Shown here: piece after piece, positions 12,890 through 25,559 of the stretch | Numbering within the stretch: position 1 is the first letter of the stretch | Layout of the letters: every line of letters begins with the position of its first letter | DNA from: Luscinia megarhynchos | Taxonomy: Eukaryota; Chordata; Aves; Passeriformes; Turdidae | DNA: 64,000 bases | Direction: 5' to 3' | Assembly: GCA_034336665.1 (NCBI GenBank) | Contig: CM067592.1 | Location: 29,733,819 to 29,797,818 of the forward strand | Program-made: the position numbers and the translations under genes | Notes under the pieces: model-generated | What the model was told of the DNA's origin: nothing | Database searches by the model: none | What the model saw: only the letters and a program-made list of their open reading frames with translations

Positions 12890-15800
12890 CTGTTCTACAG
12901 AAAGCAGTGCTGGTTGGTGCAGGAATTCATGCAGCCAGAAAGATGGAGGGATGAGAAGAGACTGCAGGGTAAAGGGACTAACAGAGATTCTCCAGATCTC
13001 TTAGCTCTTCAGGGGAACACACAGCATGGATTTAAACTAAAGAAAACTGCTTTTGAACAATGCACTTGTAGCTTGTATACTGAAGCCAAAGAACATTAAT
13101 TTTGTGTTTCACTATTTTGCCTTGATGATTTTTACAGACTTTAACTTTGCTCTTGTTTTATCAGTATTTGTTGTATAAAACTGTCTTTGGCTGAAAATGG
13201 CAACCAGGTGATAATGAATAGAGTTTGTCAGACAGTACAATCTGAGGATTTGGAAAAATTGACAAAATTACTGAGGTTTAATTACATTTTTAGGCATGAA
13301 ACTTTCCTGATTCAAAATACGTTAAGCATGAATATGTACATTATTTATAATTTTTAGTAAAATATTAGAATTTTCATGGCATAAAGTAACAATGAAAACA
13401 GACGAAAACTAGTCCAAAGATTTAGGTAATAAAATTCTTTCACTAGAGCAACAGTTTTACACATGAATTGCAATTTCCTTAATGTATAGGCAGCAATGAG
13501 ATGGAAAACAGATAACAGAAACAAGTTCAAATAACCCTTAAGTTAATTTATCATAAAGTGATTGAAGTCTTAACAGGATTCAGAGGTTTCACTTCATCAC
13601 CAGATTACAGAATACTTAATGGGAAATATATTTGTAAAGAATAAAAAAGACTAAAATTAAAAGGTTTGAACAAATATAATTTACATTTGAAATCATATTC
13701 TTTAAAGGCAAATCTAGCCATTTAGGTGATTCTGATACGTACTTCTTTAAACCCCATGTCTGATCTAGATAATAAAATTTTGACTGATTTATTGTTATGT
13801 TATTATCACATATAATACTCTTGGCTTGAAGACTGGTTTTGTAGATAAGATTTTTATATAAGCATATACAAATAAAAGTCTCTTGTATGAAACAGATAAT
13901 AATAAAGAAGGGGCTGAGCTTGAATATGTTATCCTTTCAGATACTAGAGTTAATATGTCAGTGTTCATGGTCTGTTTCTACAGCAACTCTTCTTGAGCCA
14001 CTCCTTTGCTGTACCACTTGCTTACTCTTCTGCATAAAGAAACTACACCTCTCCTTCAGTCTTCCTCTCATCTGCTTCCAATTCTTTTTTAAAATATATT
14101 TGATACCATTGTTTTACTGTATTCTAACCACCATCTCCTTCCCATGGCTTCTGTGAGCTACATTTGTCTTATTGTTGGCAGAAATAATAAAGAATTCCTG
14201 TCATTCATTTGAGATGTAGTCTTAAAAATGTTTACAGTCCAAGATCATGTACCATTCCTTTTATTTTTGGTTACATGTAACTCCCTTCATATACATGGAT
14301 ATTTCATATTTCCAGAATTTTTTCGTTATTTAACTAGTATACCAAACAGTTTCTGTGTAAAACTGCATTTTATCCTACTTGTGTGAATTTATTCTCCAAT
14401 CAAGGCAGACATGCTAGACACCAGCTCCTGAAATACTATATATGTTTAAATCAATATGAAAAGGACTTCGTGCAGTTTGCATTTTGAAGGACCTACACAT
14501 CTTCTAAAAAAGAAAAACAAAAAAACCCCACTTTTAGCTATAACAAGAAAACAAATATCTTAGGACACATCTACAACTAAATTAGACCAGCATTCTATGT
14601 CTGAGCCTCATAAATTATGAGGCTGTTTGATTCTTCTTCTTCTTTTGGCAAGATTAAGAAATGACAGGCTTATGTGATTTGGAGTGGACATGTAGTGGTT
14701 TTTGCCCTTCACACTGAAAAGACCCAAACAAACACAGAAAAAACCTAAACACCTGCTCCCCCTCGCCTCCCTCAAACAAAATAGTAGGTAGGTGAAATCC
14801 ATTATTTGCACAAACCTCCACACAAGAATTCTTTATGGCTCACAAGAGCACACCTATGGAGTTGTACAGATAAGTTTTGGTTTCGTTTTTTTTCTCAAAA
14901 GTACCAGTTTTAAAGTAAGAGCAAAAAGTTAATAGTACAGAGAGCAATACCATCAGTTCCTGCAGGAGAAGAAATGTCTGTGTGGTATATTTTTACCTTC
15001 AATGTCAAGTAGTAAGAATGGAATGATATGAGAGAAAACTTATGACAGAAGCTTTCTGAATTCTGTTCTCTTTTCCACTGGAATCACTGGCATACAACTT
15101 TTGCCTGTTCACAAAACTTTAAGGAATACACATTTCCTGTCTGACACATAACATTTTTCTGCTCAGTTCCACAGGAAAGAGTGAGATTTTCTGCAGGAAG
15201 GCAAATCATATTTTTAAATCCATCCAGCATGAAAAGATATTAAACTTTGGGCAGTTTTTTCCAAAGGGAACTAATCAATTTTATTTCCCTTCTCCCTCTT
15301 TAAGATTCAAAATTGCTTCCTGAAGCTTAAAACCACCTAGCAATAAAGACCTAGATTCCAGAAAGAACACCAGAAAGGAGGCAGAAGTAGTGAAACTTTA
15401 TAAAATCTATGTTTGAGATACTATTGCCGGTAAGTTGGCAGAAACATCTTTGATTGTCAGAAAAAATATTTTCTTGACAGAAGAGGATAGCCACAGTGAG
15501 TGTCAAGCAGAAAAATCAGAGTTAATGGTCCACTATGAAAATTTTGTTTTAAAGTAGAATTAATACTGGCAGCTCAAGTGCAGGCAGGGACTTGCATGCA
15601 AGATGTCTTAAAATACCCCCAAACCAAATCAAACTTAGCCTTTCAGTTATGTATGAGAAATAAAAATTACCAGAATTCACATGTTTTCTTGAACAAATGG
15701 CCAAGTGGGTGAAATCCAAATAAATTGGATAAAGTTTGGAAATGTTGAGGATGTAAGCAGATAACAGAAAAAAAATTTGAAGCTGCATTTACCCAAGAGG

Positions 15801-17550
15801 CAGCTTGGGTAAGAGCTAGCCAATTTTGCATACAGAAGGTTTAATTCTAGGCAAAATTCTAAAATGAAATTCAATTGTCAGAGTTTCTTTAGCAGCTACA
15901 GGTTCAATGTCTTATGTGTGACACGTATCTCTAACATTGCTAAATCAAAAAAAGCATGATGAGTAGACATGACTAAAAGCAGAACTGAATAAGTATTAAC
16001 TGGAAATTTAATGGGGCTTAGGTAAATTCCTGTTGCTAAAGCAAAATTATATGTCTTGCCCACTATCTACCATGAAAACTCAGCCTAAATATCCAAAAGT
16101 CCTTCCCAGTAGCACTTTTAAAAGCAAAATCTTCCCTTTGGTTGGCATTTGGACTGAGCACACAGAGTTTCACTTAAATTTTACTCCTAAACTGAAAACA
16201 GGACTCCAGTCTTCAAACACTACCTGACACAAAAGTCCTATTGGTCTTTATAGTGGAAAAGGCCCAAAAGAATTTAAGAACATAAGCTAATTGTGTTAGC
16301 TTGAAGGCATGGGGAGCAATTAGAAACCTTGCTTTGAGGAAGGAAGATTTTACTCTGAGTTTTTCTGTGCCACTAAATCCAAAACCAAGCTTTGTGTTGG
16401 CACTTTATACCATGCTGATTTTCATCTAAACAAGCATGTGCAGAGAAGCAGAATAAAGGCAGTAAAGAGCTGCTCAGTGGCATGAACATCTTTCCTAGCA
16501 AGTTCAGGATTCTGCAACCTTACCAGCTCTGAAAACCTGTTTTTTTATGACAAAGAAATCTCAAGTGAGTTCGAAGTGATGAATTTTTTAAGAGCTATGA
16601 ATTTATTTAAATTGTGGTAAGCATTTTAAAAGCTATGAATTCATTTAAATTGTATGTGCATCTTTTATCTGGGCCAGCATCTTTCATTTCCAGTTTTCAC
16701 TGTGGCTTGTATTTCCTGTACTTAAAAATGAGCTCTGTTCTGAAGTTTGCATAGTACATTATGTACTTGATGGATCAAGTTCACACTGAAGTCAATGAGT
16801 TTGACTCAAGGGAAAGTGCTAAGCATATTTCCAGCAAGAACTATGATGAAGATTGTTATGATGACATAGTTCCAACTCTCTGAGAGCTATTATAAAGATA
16901 ACCTATATTTCAGACAACCTGAACTTTGAAAATACCAGTTCTTAAAAAATACATCCTCAGTAAATCAGTATCATAAGTGGCCAACAGAAAAGCAGGAACC
17001 CACGGAGGTTTCAGTAGACAACTGGAGCAGAAAAAGCAAAGTTTGAAGCAGAGAGCAAGAAGCAAAACTGCTGAAGAAGACAAAAGAAGCTCTGTTCCAA
17101 CCAGATAGGAGAGAATGTGAGCTTCTGGTTGAATTTCCACATTGATTACCTTGTACTTATTTAATCTTCACAGATTCTGAAAGACAAGTGGCTTCTTACC
17201 CATAAACAAAAGTTAAAAATGCAAAATTGAAGCCCACAAATTGAGGCTGTTTTGTGTTTTTTTCACTACTGAAGAAAAATTAGTCACAAGATTAGGTATC
17301 CTCATAACTGAATTCACAAAACATCTCAGGCAGAATAGCACCTCAAGGCAAAATTTATTAGAGAAGTCCTCCCATTGAGTCACAAGAAGCTGAAAGGATT
17401 CCCTTGCTTTCTAAACTCCTTTTCAGAGAGGAGTCTGGGTGACTCTGGATCCAGTCAGTCCCAGACTTTGTCAACAGTTTATGTGTAAGGAACTATACAG
17501 GTGTCACTGAATAAGTTGTGAAAGTTTGTCTGAAGGGTTAAAGATAGGAA
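12890..17550. other. Unique AT-rich DNA, nothing recognised
   Basis: Only short open frames are present. A 9-bp-stem hairpin (TTACCCAAG, loop AGGCAG, CTTGGGTAA) lies at 15,789-15,812. A 38-bp-period tandem duplication lies at 16,585-16,654. No exon, RNA gene or repeat family is recognised. Confidence 0.5.
16585..16654. repeat. Short tandem duplication, 38-bp period
   Basis: The phrase AGAGCTATGAATTTATTTAA is repeated as AAAGCTATGAATTCATTTAA 38 bp later, both within TTTTAA...ATTGT contexts. The copies differ at a few positions, so this is a local, fairly old duplication. Confidence 0.8.
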
Positions 17551-17580
17551 AGCCAGATTAGATAGATATAAATAGACTGG

Positions 17581-17668
<88 letters not shown>

Positions 17669-17786
17669 TATAGATCTAGATTATATAGATATAGATGATA
17701 TAGATAGATCTAGATGATATAGATATAGATATAGATTAGATATAGATATAGATATAGATAGATTATATAGATTAGATATAGATATC
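17581..17786. repeat. (AGAT)n microsatellite with degenerate tail
   Basis: A perfect tetranucleotide run covers 17,581-17,665 (85 bp, about 21 units). It passes into an imperfect GATATA/TAGATC mixture to about 17,786. Length and purity of the first part suggest a length-polymorphic locus. Confidence 0.95.
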
Positions 17787-17789
17787 ATT

Positions 17790-20700
17790 TATTATGATAA
17801 TGGTTAGACAAAGAGATCTTAATCAGAATTACTACACAGTATAGGACCAATAGCAACTGTTACAGTATAGTGCATTGGAAAGCAAAACTGAACCAATTAT
17901 ATTAAATCAATTGCATTAAAACTAGCAAAAGTAATTATTAAGTAGATTTGATGCCACTCACCCATACCATGCATGGACAAATGGCTTTCACTCAGCCTCA
18001 AGGGGTAACCCTCCCCACTCAAGGAGGTACTCTCCACACTCACACTCCAGGAGGAGTATGTTAGAAGATCCTGGTCTAAAAGTTTGGGACTGGTCTTGAT
18101 AAAGTGATTGATTGTCAGTCATAAGTCTCATGGCTAGCTGCATCACCTCAGCAATTTTAGAGGAGTTATCTGTAGTTTCACTTGTTTGTTTCTCTAGTCA
18201 GATATTTTACCAGATGTACCTTATCTTCATCTCACTATCAGGATGTTTAACTTTGGGATTAGGATAAAATCAAGTCAGAGAGATTGTAGCATTATTCAAC
18301 ACTTAAAGCAGCATGATGTCCCCTTCTCCATTTACCACGGACAGCTTTGCAAACAGGACGTTGTTCAAGTTGTTTTACCTCATTCCAGGCAGAGTATCTT
18401 GCCACAGGAAATCTTGTGAGGAACCAAACACATCATTGTCATGTGCACTGTATTGACTAGGTGGTGAGGGAGATGTTAAGAAGCTGTTAAATCCACTAAA
18501 TCCCAGAAGAATAATTTTTTTAATCTCTGTCACTCTCTGTTGCTCTGTCTTTATCTTGGGTGGATATGACTAAATGATTTATCTTTTTTTATTCTATTTC
18601 TGAATCTCTGATATCCTCTCTGTAGCTCCTCAGAATGTGGGGGTAGGAAGAGCTCGTTAGTGTTGCTACCATATCTTGAGTTTTGCTTCAGAAAGTGTAG
18701 GGATCAAATGAAACACTACTAATATGAAAGGAGTATTGGGAGCAATGTATTTCTGTGTTATTCTAAAATGCAATTGCTGCATTGCTTTTTTTATATATGG
18801 CTTACTTCACTGTCCTTCCTTTCAAATACTTGTTTTTTTCTTTAGTCAGTTTGGACTGGGGGATGGGAGCTAGTTTTATTTTAATTTTTGTTCTCTGTTT
18901 GCTTTATTTCATTACTGACATTTCCTCTATTTTTCTCTTAACAGCTTAATCTCTTTAAGAGCTCAAGAAATTTTATAAAGATGAGGATTGGAGGGTTTTT
19001 TGTCTTTTTTATCCTAAACCTGAGATATTTGCACCTGAAAAGTCAATCTTGAAATGTGAGGTGTTGGAGGATGTAATAGTGAAGACACAATACAGTGTAC
19101 TTAGGCTAAAGCATCCTGACAGACAGTGAATCAAAGCAAACATGTAAGTATGCAACAAGGATATAATTTCCTATTACAGTACTGTAAAGCCCAAAATGCA
19201 GCATAGAAGAATAATCACGTTTCTTGCCTTCCTCAAAATTCAGAAGGAGGAAAGAAACCTGACAGTACTTCCTCTGTCCATTCTAAGAATAACTGATCCA
19301 GAAGATAGCATGCAATTTAATGCTGCTACTTTGGACTAGACTACTATCCACACACAATCCTAGGAAATAAGAGAAAAGTCTTGCACAGTCTCTGTGATAC
19401 TGCAAAACTCAAATTTGCCAGCACCCATATGGTTTTGTTGTATGAGATTAGTAGAATGTTCATTTTGAAAACCCTAAGAAAACCATTGATTTCTCTGGGA
19501 TCTATATACATCTGCTCCCTGCTCACACTTTCACAAGGCCCTTCTTTTTCACTTTTAATTTCACTTGGAGAGTTGGAGTCCCTTTTCCCATTTGATTTTC
19601 TGTCTCAAACTTTGCTACAGCATGTTGTAGGCCCTTGAATAGACTTCCATTAATAATCACTTGATTTCTCACCTCTTGCATTTTAGGGAATTACAAAAAT
19701 TTTCTTTTTTTTATTCCTTTTATGCTGCCTTCTTAATCCAAACACTTTTCTTGAACTGCTCTTTCATTCAGTTGGGTTTACAACCCTCCCTGTAATTTCT
19801 TTCCTTTGTTGGAATGCATAATTCCAAATACTATAAATAATTTAGCTGGACAAAATTCCAGACTTTTCTCAGATTCAAGTCTCTAAGTTCTTCAATACAA
19901 TTGACTTTACTAATGATTCCTTTAGTTCATAAAAGTTTATGCTGTTTTAAAATCCAGACTCTTAGTTCCTTCCTTTCTTCCCCTATAATAAAATTTGACC
20001 TCACAGCTGAATATGCCCTGTTCTCTTTTCTCTGTTCCTTATGCTTTTTACCAACTTTTTGCTTTATGTCCTTGAGTTTCTTAAGGTTTTATTTTCTTCA
20101 TGAATGACAGTAAAGTGAGAAAAGAGGTCAGTTGTCCTTTGAAAAGTTTTCAAGGAGAGCACAGGGGAGTTCTATTTTAAGGATTCTTTTTCAGGTATCT
20201 ATAAAGTCAGAAATCCTTTTTACTAAAGATATACAAAAAGACAGATTTTTTTTTTTGGTTGTTGTTGTAATGTGCTAGGGATTTTTAATTATTTTTTTTT
20301 TCTGTTCACATATATTTTCAAAGCTTAGTTTGTGTGCCAGTCCCTTTGATATGGCACATCATGCACAGTACTACTAAACGCTCACCTGCAGGAGAAGCTC
20401 TAGAGTGAATGTGCTGTATCACATACCATAATCCTGCAAACATGTTGTATGATAATTCAGGGATTTAATTGTAGCTTTCACTGAAATATATTTTACGTCT
20501 TAAACATGTAATAATGATTGTTGGTGTTGCATCTCTAAAGGAACAATCTGTCTTGCTGAAAGAAAGATTTATTATTGTCTGTTAATTTAACTAAACACTT
20601 TTATCCATTCGCTTCTGATGTTTTTTTAGGGTTTGATTCTGAGCTCTTTTGGCAAGCCAGGCTTCTCAGAAACAAATTTGTTCCTTCTCTGCCTAATTGT

Positions 20701-22215
20701 CTCTGTTTGCCATAATCAAACAAGTAATTGGTTGTAATTTCTTAAGTATAGCTGTTCTTAAAATAAATAAATTAATAGCTAAGCAAAACACACCTCTGAA
20801 CAAATTTGGAGCCTACGAAGAACTAGACTAAAATTTGAGAATGCTCTTGTCCTAATGAGTTCTGAAGGCATAGGAAAGTGTTATACAGAAGTGTGGTTAT
20901 TTTGTTTCTAAACGTCTATATAGCAAATTCTGTAGCTCCTGAAGGAGCTGCTGTTTTCTCAGTTGCAGCCTTTGTATTTAGACTAAAGCTAAATGGGGCT
21001 GAATTTACCACTCCTGGGATGAAAGCTCCTTTTTATTTCTTGAATGTATTATCACATAAATAATTTAAAAGTATCTTTCAGATTGTTTCTTGTGTGAATC
21101 TAAGCATTCAGTAGTAGTCTAGTTATGCTCAAAGATATTGGAAGCCCTTTTTCAAAACGGTCCAAAACTGCCACCTTCTGGATGTTTTCATTGCTTTTTA
21201 CATGAGCCAAAAGCAGAGCTGTATGTATTTGGCTTGGCTGTAGCTTGGAACTCTGATTTTTTTTTTCAGTGCAAGTAGTATAGGGAACAAAATGCATAAA
21301 AATGAAATATGCTTACTGCTTTTATTTTTAGAGAAGGAAAAAATAAAATTACTATCAGTCTATCAGTTGATCACACAAGAGCTGGACTTTTCTTGGCCTT
21401 CAGCTGCACACAGCCCAATATCACAGGCTCTGAATAAACTTTTATTTTACTGCATGTACTCTTTCTTGCATTACATATATAGCAAGCACACATATCTTGC
21501 AGTCTGCTTTTGCTGTGGTGCTTCTTCCATAATTTTCAACAATCTATTTTTCCATAGTTATGCTGGGTTCTGTTCCTTTAGGGTCTTTTCTTCAAGTATT
21601 AAATGACAGAATATACTGCACTTTCCCCATAGCAATACCAGAGCTGGTGAGTGAAGAGAAGAAAGTAGAGAACATTCTTTCAAAGGTGTTCAGAATTGTC
21701 AGAATTTTTCTAATGGGTAGTCACAAGGATTTTGGGGGGTTTTTTTGTTTGTTTTTTTTGGTCCTCTTCTCAGGACAGATAAAGTTGGATTCTCAGCAGC
21801 AGTTCAATTTCATGGCTTATTGTTGGGATGACAATGTGCTAAAAAAAAGTTAATTAATCATTGTCTTTTGTTTGAAGGGCAAGAAACAGCAGCATCCCAA
21901 TCTGATAAATGAAGGTACCCCACAGTAAAACAGATGTTCACTTCCCATCCATAAATACATATTGAAGATGTTTGGGCAAGTCAGAGCTGCTTCTGTGCAA
22001 AGATGTTCCCAGAGTAATGTATGGAAAAATACATAATTTCTTATATTTTTCAGAAACTGGAAGGTTTTTTAGAAAGCTTCAAAATTTTCTTTGGGGCTTA
22101 CATCTTGTGCACAAGACAATAAGAAATGCATTCAAGTATTCTTCTGTCTTCTCCATTTAGCAAAATCTCCCATGTAGGCAGCTAGTTTCTTCATTCATAG
22201 CAGCACAGTTGCTCT
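17790..22215. other. Unique AT-rich DNA, nothing recognised
   Basis: There are many T-rich frames of 60-105 codons (for example 21,292-21,606). Their hydrophobic composition follows from T-richness, not from recognisable membrane proteins. No LINE or LTR ends were seen. Confidence 0.45.
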
Positions 22216-22216
22216 G

Positions 22217-22296
22217 GGAAAAAAATGCAAAACAAAAAGCAACCAACCAAAATAATAAGTAAATAAATAAATAAACCCCAGCAAAAAAAACCCCAC
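22217..22296. repeat. A-rich low-complexity with (AAAT)n
   Basis: A-rich text with AACCAACC and a short TAAATAAATAAATAAA run near 22,257-22,274. No attached retroelement body was recognised. Confidence 0.75.
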
Positions 22297-22299
22297 AAG

Positions 22300-23830
22300 T
22301 CTTTAATTTTCTACTGAAATAACAGTATGGAATTTTTATCTCCTCTAAAAAAATTAGGTGTTTAAACAGAACATAAATATTTGCAGAATGAAATATCTTA
22401 TTTTCCTTATTTATGGATTTGTTTTGGTTTTGGTTTTGAGATAAGGATCAATCTGAAATTCAAAATATTGTATTTAACTCAGCAAAAGATGGAGGAACTA
22501 TTCTGTGATAACAAACCACAAAGATCCACAATCAGTTCCTGCTGTTTGAACTTTCTGTAAAGAAAATGAATTAATAACCTACTGCTAACCACTGGTCATC
22601 TGTAAATACACATAGAAACAATCAATAAAAAACTTTAAAAATTGCTTGCAAATTTATGTTTTCTCTAACAATATTCCCAGTACAAAAACACACTTTAGGG
22701 AAACTAATTTTAACAAATTGAATATTTTGACTGTGAAAATGCACACAAAATGAATATAAATTCTTTCAGTTAGTGAGGGTTGGTAAATACTATGTCAAGT
22801 AAAATCTGTTGCACAGCATCTATAAAAATGTGAAGCAATACAATAGTAAATACACAAGAGTATACAATTCTTCCATCATTGTTCTTTCAGGTAATCGAGA
22901 TTTGCCTGCTTCCAGTCCTCCCATTTTTGTTTCAAAGAACCTTTCTTCAAGTTCCAGTTTACATATAAACTTTCTGTTTATACAGTTTCTTGGTGTTTCT
23001 GTGCAACAGCAAACCATTTTCAGACATGGCATGTTTAATGTCCTGCATGGTATATTAGTAGGTCAGGTGTTTTCTTCATCTTTAGAATACTGTAGTATCT
23101 CAAAAAAGAGTGCAGCAGTTCACCATAGTTAGGTCAGAAAAATAATACTAGAATTACATTAAGGACAACAGATTCTATTAAAAACTTAGTTAAATTGATT
23201 TCTCTAGGAAGAACTTGGTAAGATGACACACTACATCAAAATGAATTGGTTTAGATTAGGATCAGAATAATCACACTGCAGCAAAGTTCAGAGCTAACTC
23301 ATATCACAGTTTGACATTGGTTCTGCAGCTAATTCATGACAGAAGAAAATGAAGTAGCATAGTAGTTAAAAAACTGAAGGAGAGACAGCTATTCCATTAT
23401 TGGATTATTTGAAGTTTTTGCCCAGTGAATCTAAGTCTAACATTTTGCAGTTTTCTGATTTGCAGAGTTGGATTGCAGACTGTTGGACTGAAGGGCTGCA
23501 AAATCATTAGGTAAGAGCTTGAGGAGGACAGAGAGCAGAGCTGGTCAGACAGCTGAAGCTTAGCATTCCATGGAGATGTATTGCCTAGCAAGGTCAGAAT
23601 TTAAAGAATATAATTTGAATTCACGTCTTCTTAAGTTCACCTAAATTTTGTCAAAATCCAACCCTTCATCAAGATTTTGAAACATTACTGAAAAGTAATG
23701 TTTAAAATTCTATGGGCCTGATTTTTTCAGCATGCAATTGAAAATTATTTTGCATTTGTATTCGTAATTACTCATGAAATCACATTAAAACAAACCTGGA
23801 TAAAATGAAGATAAAATGTTTTAACTAAGG
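22300..23830. other. Unique AT-rich DNA, nothing recognised
   Basis: Short frames only (107 codons at most, 22,809-23,132), with no domain or repeat signature. Confidence 0.45.
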
Positions 23831-23833
23831 GGA

Positions 23834-23875
<42 letters not shown>

Positions 23876-23877
23876 AA
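23834..23877. repeat. (CAA)n microsatellite
   Basis: About thirteen uninterrupted AAC/CAA units bounded by AAAA on both sides. Confidence 0.95.
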
Positions 23878-24199
23878 GCCCTCCATGGAAGCTCCATTTT
23901 CCTTCATGGAAACTCTCAATTTTCCATAGGAAGCATGAATATTTATTGGGTTTTATTCTTTTCAGAAACTGTATAATTTTTTAAAAGCCAGTTCCTTTGG
24001 TATTGCCCATCCCAGAGTTTAGCAAAATACACACAGAGAAATTTCTCAAACATCTATTTTTAGAATTTTAAGTAATCCTTTAAGATTCTCTTAAATGCAT
24101 CTGCAAAGCACGATTGTTGTATTTTAACCCTTCTTTTAGAAAGGAAAAGCATTTCAAATTCAACGCTAACCACCATTAGAGAAGTTACTTTTCGCACCT

Positions 24200-24690
24200 C
24201 CTGCTGAAAATTGTTCTTCCAGCTAAGCCAGCCTCAGCCCCAGTCCCACAGCCTGGCCTTGTGGCATGAGGAATTCCACTCCTCTGCCCTGGGGGGTTTA
24301 CCCTGAAGTGCTGCCAGCTCAGATACAGGCTTTTCTTCCACTGGGAGCCCAAAAGTGGATACTGGAGCTGTATCCTGTTGCAGCCTGGTGGGAGTCAGGG
24401 AGAGGGGGCAGTTTCTGCCCTTAGGTCTGTGTTCCATTCACATACTCAGGCTCCTCACTGCTGCCCTGGTGCCTTCCAGGGAGCTCCCCAAGGTGGTGGC
24501 ATTAAGGACATCTCCCTGCTCAGCCATCGAGGAGCTGCTCTGGCAGCCTGTCCCACACCCCCTGAGCTGGGACTACAGCACTTCACAGCCACACCTCACA
24601 CCTCGCACAGTCAGACCAGGCTTCCACACCAGCTCAGCCCCAGGCTTCCCACAGCACAGTCTCAGTGTCCAGACCCTTTAGATAACGTAA
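24200..24690. other. GC-rich block of unknown origin
   Basis: Base composition rises sharply here compared with the AT-rich flanks, with many CAGC, CCCA and CTGGG words and few CpGs. Overlapping frames of about 108 codons on the plus strand (24,355-24,681 and 24,378-24,704) and 67 on the minus strand follow from the lack of A/T-rich stop codons. I recognise no domain, splice site or repeat consensus. It lies about 100 bp left of a minus-strand CR1 but does not read like CR1. It may be an old GC-rich repeat, a retrocopy fragment or a real unannotated exon; I cannot decide. Confidence 0.35.
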
Positions 24691-24784
24691 TCATGACGCA
24701 ATAACTAAATAACAAAATAACAGCTGCTGCTGGTGCCTCCAAGGAGGTACACTGAACAAAGGAACCCCAGGGCTTCTATACTCT

Positions 24785-25290
24785 CACAGTCACAGAATCA
24801 TAGAACTAACTAGGGTGAAAAGGCCTTTGACATAACCAAGTCCAGCTTATAACCTAGCACCACCTCATGGCACTGAGTGCCACATCCAGTCTTTTATTGT
24901 GCATCTCCAGGGACAGTGAATCCATCACCTCCCTGGGCAGACCATTCCAGTGCCCAATCACACTTTCAGAGAATAAATTTTTCCTAACATGTCCAACTTA
25001 AACATCCCCTGGTGCAACTTAAGACTATGTTGAAGTGCAGGACCCAGCACTTGGCCTTATTAAACCTCACATCTTTGGATTCAACCCACCTATGCAGCCT
25101 GCTCCTCTGCAGAACCCTCCTACCCTCCAGCATATCAACACTCCCTCCCAGCTTGGTCTCTTCTCCAAATTTGCTGCTGCTGAGCACAATCCCCTCATCT
25201 GGATCATCAGTGAAGATACTAAACAGTCCAAGCACAAGAAGTATTGGGGTCATCATCTCCTGCTCTCTCTGCATGTCCTGCTCCTTGGCC
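24785..25290 (-). mobile_element. CR1 LINE, internally deleted
   Basis: Read on the minus strand, this is a CR1. The 3' tail lies at the left (CAGAATCATAGAA), then the 3' UTR and the CR1 C-terminal stretch (CCTGGGCAGACCATTCCAGTG on plus). At about 25,000-25,050 the text jumps to the reverse-transcriptase segment, read as KFGEETKLGGSVDMLEGRR...FNKAKCWVLHF in the minus frame 24,984-25,274. The stretch between that segment and the C-terminus (several hundred bp in a full CR1) is missing, so this is an internal deletion as well as a 5' truncation. The RT active-site motif expected as FADD reads FGEE, so the copy is dead. Confidence 0.85.
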
Positions 25291-25294
25291 AGCC

Positions 25295-25470
25295 CCAGGT
25301 CCCCAGGCCCTTTGCCATGCCAAAGGTCAGCAGGTCACAGCCTCTCAACCTGCAGTGCACACATGGACCTACCTGCACCAAACATATTATTCAGCAGTGG
25401 GTCTGAAAAGAACACTGACAATAACCTATTCAGATGGGCATTCCTTTAATTAGTGTGTGTGGAGAATGAC
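25295..25470. other. GC-moderate flank of CR1, unassigned
   Basis: Text such as GGCCAGCCCCAGGTCCCCAG continues the higher GC of the adjacent CR1 and may be a diverged upstream extension of it. I cannot align it confidently. Confidence 0.3.
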
Positions 25471-25471
25471 T

Positions 25472-25550
25472 ATATGTATGCGTGTGTGTGTATATCTATA
25501 TATACACATATGTATATACACACATATACACATATATATATATATACGTA
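25472..25550. repeat. (TG)n/(TA)n compound microsatellite
   Basis: Alternating TG, TATA and CACATA steps. Frames across it on the minus strand are low complexity. Confidence 0.9.
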
Positions 25551-25559
25551 TTTATAACC

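Noticed and set aside
17581..17665. Possible CRISPR-like or satellite array
   Set aside because: It is a plain tetranucleotide microsatellite without spacers.
19901..20107. Hydrophobic 68-codon frame as a small membrane protein
   Set aside because: Hydrophobicity follows from T-rich codons; many similar frames occur across the AT-rich window.
25012..25449. 145-codon plus frame and overlapping plus frames
   Set aside because: Antisense to the CR1 RT segment.
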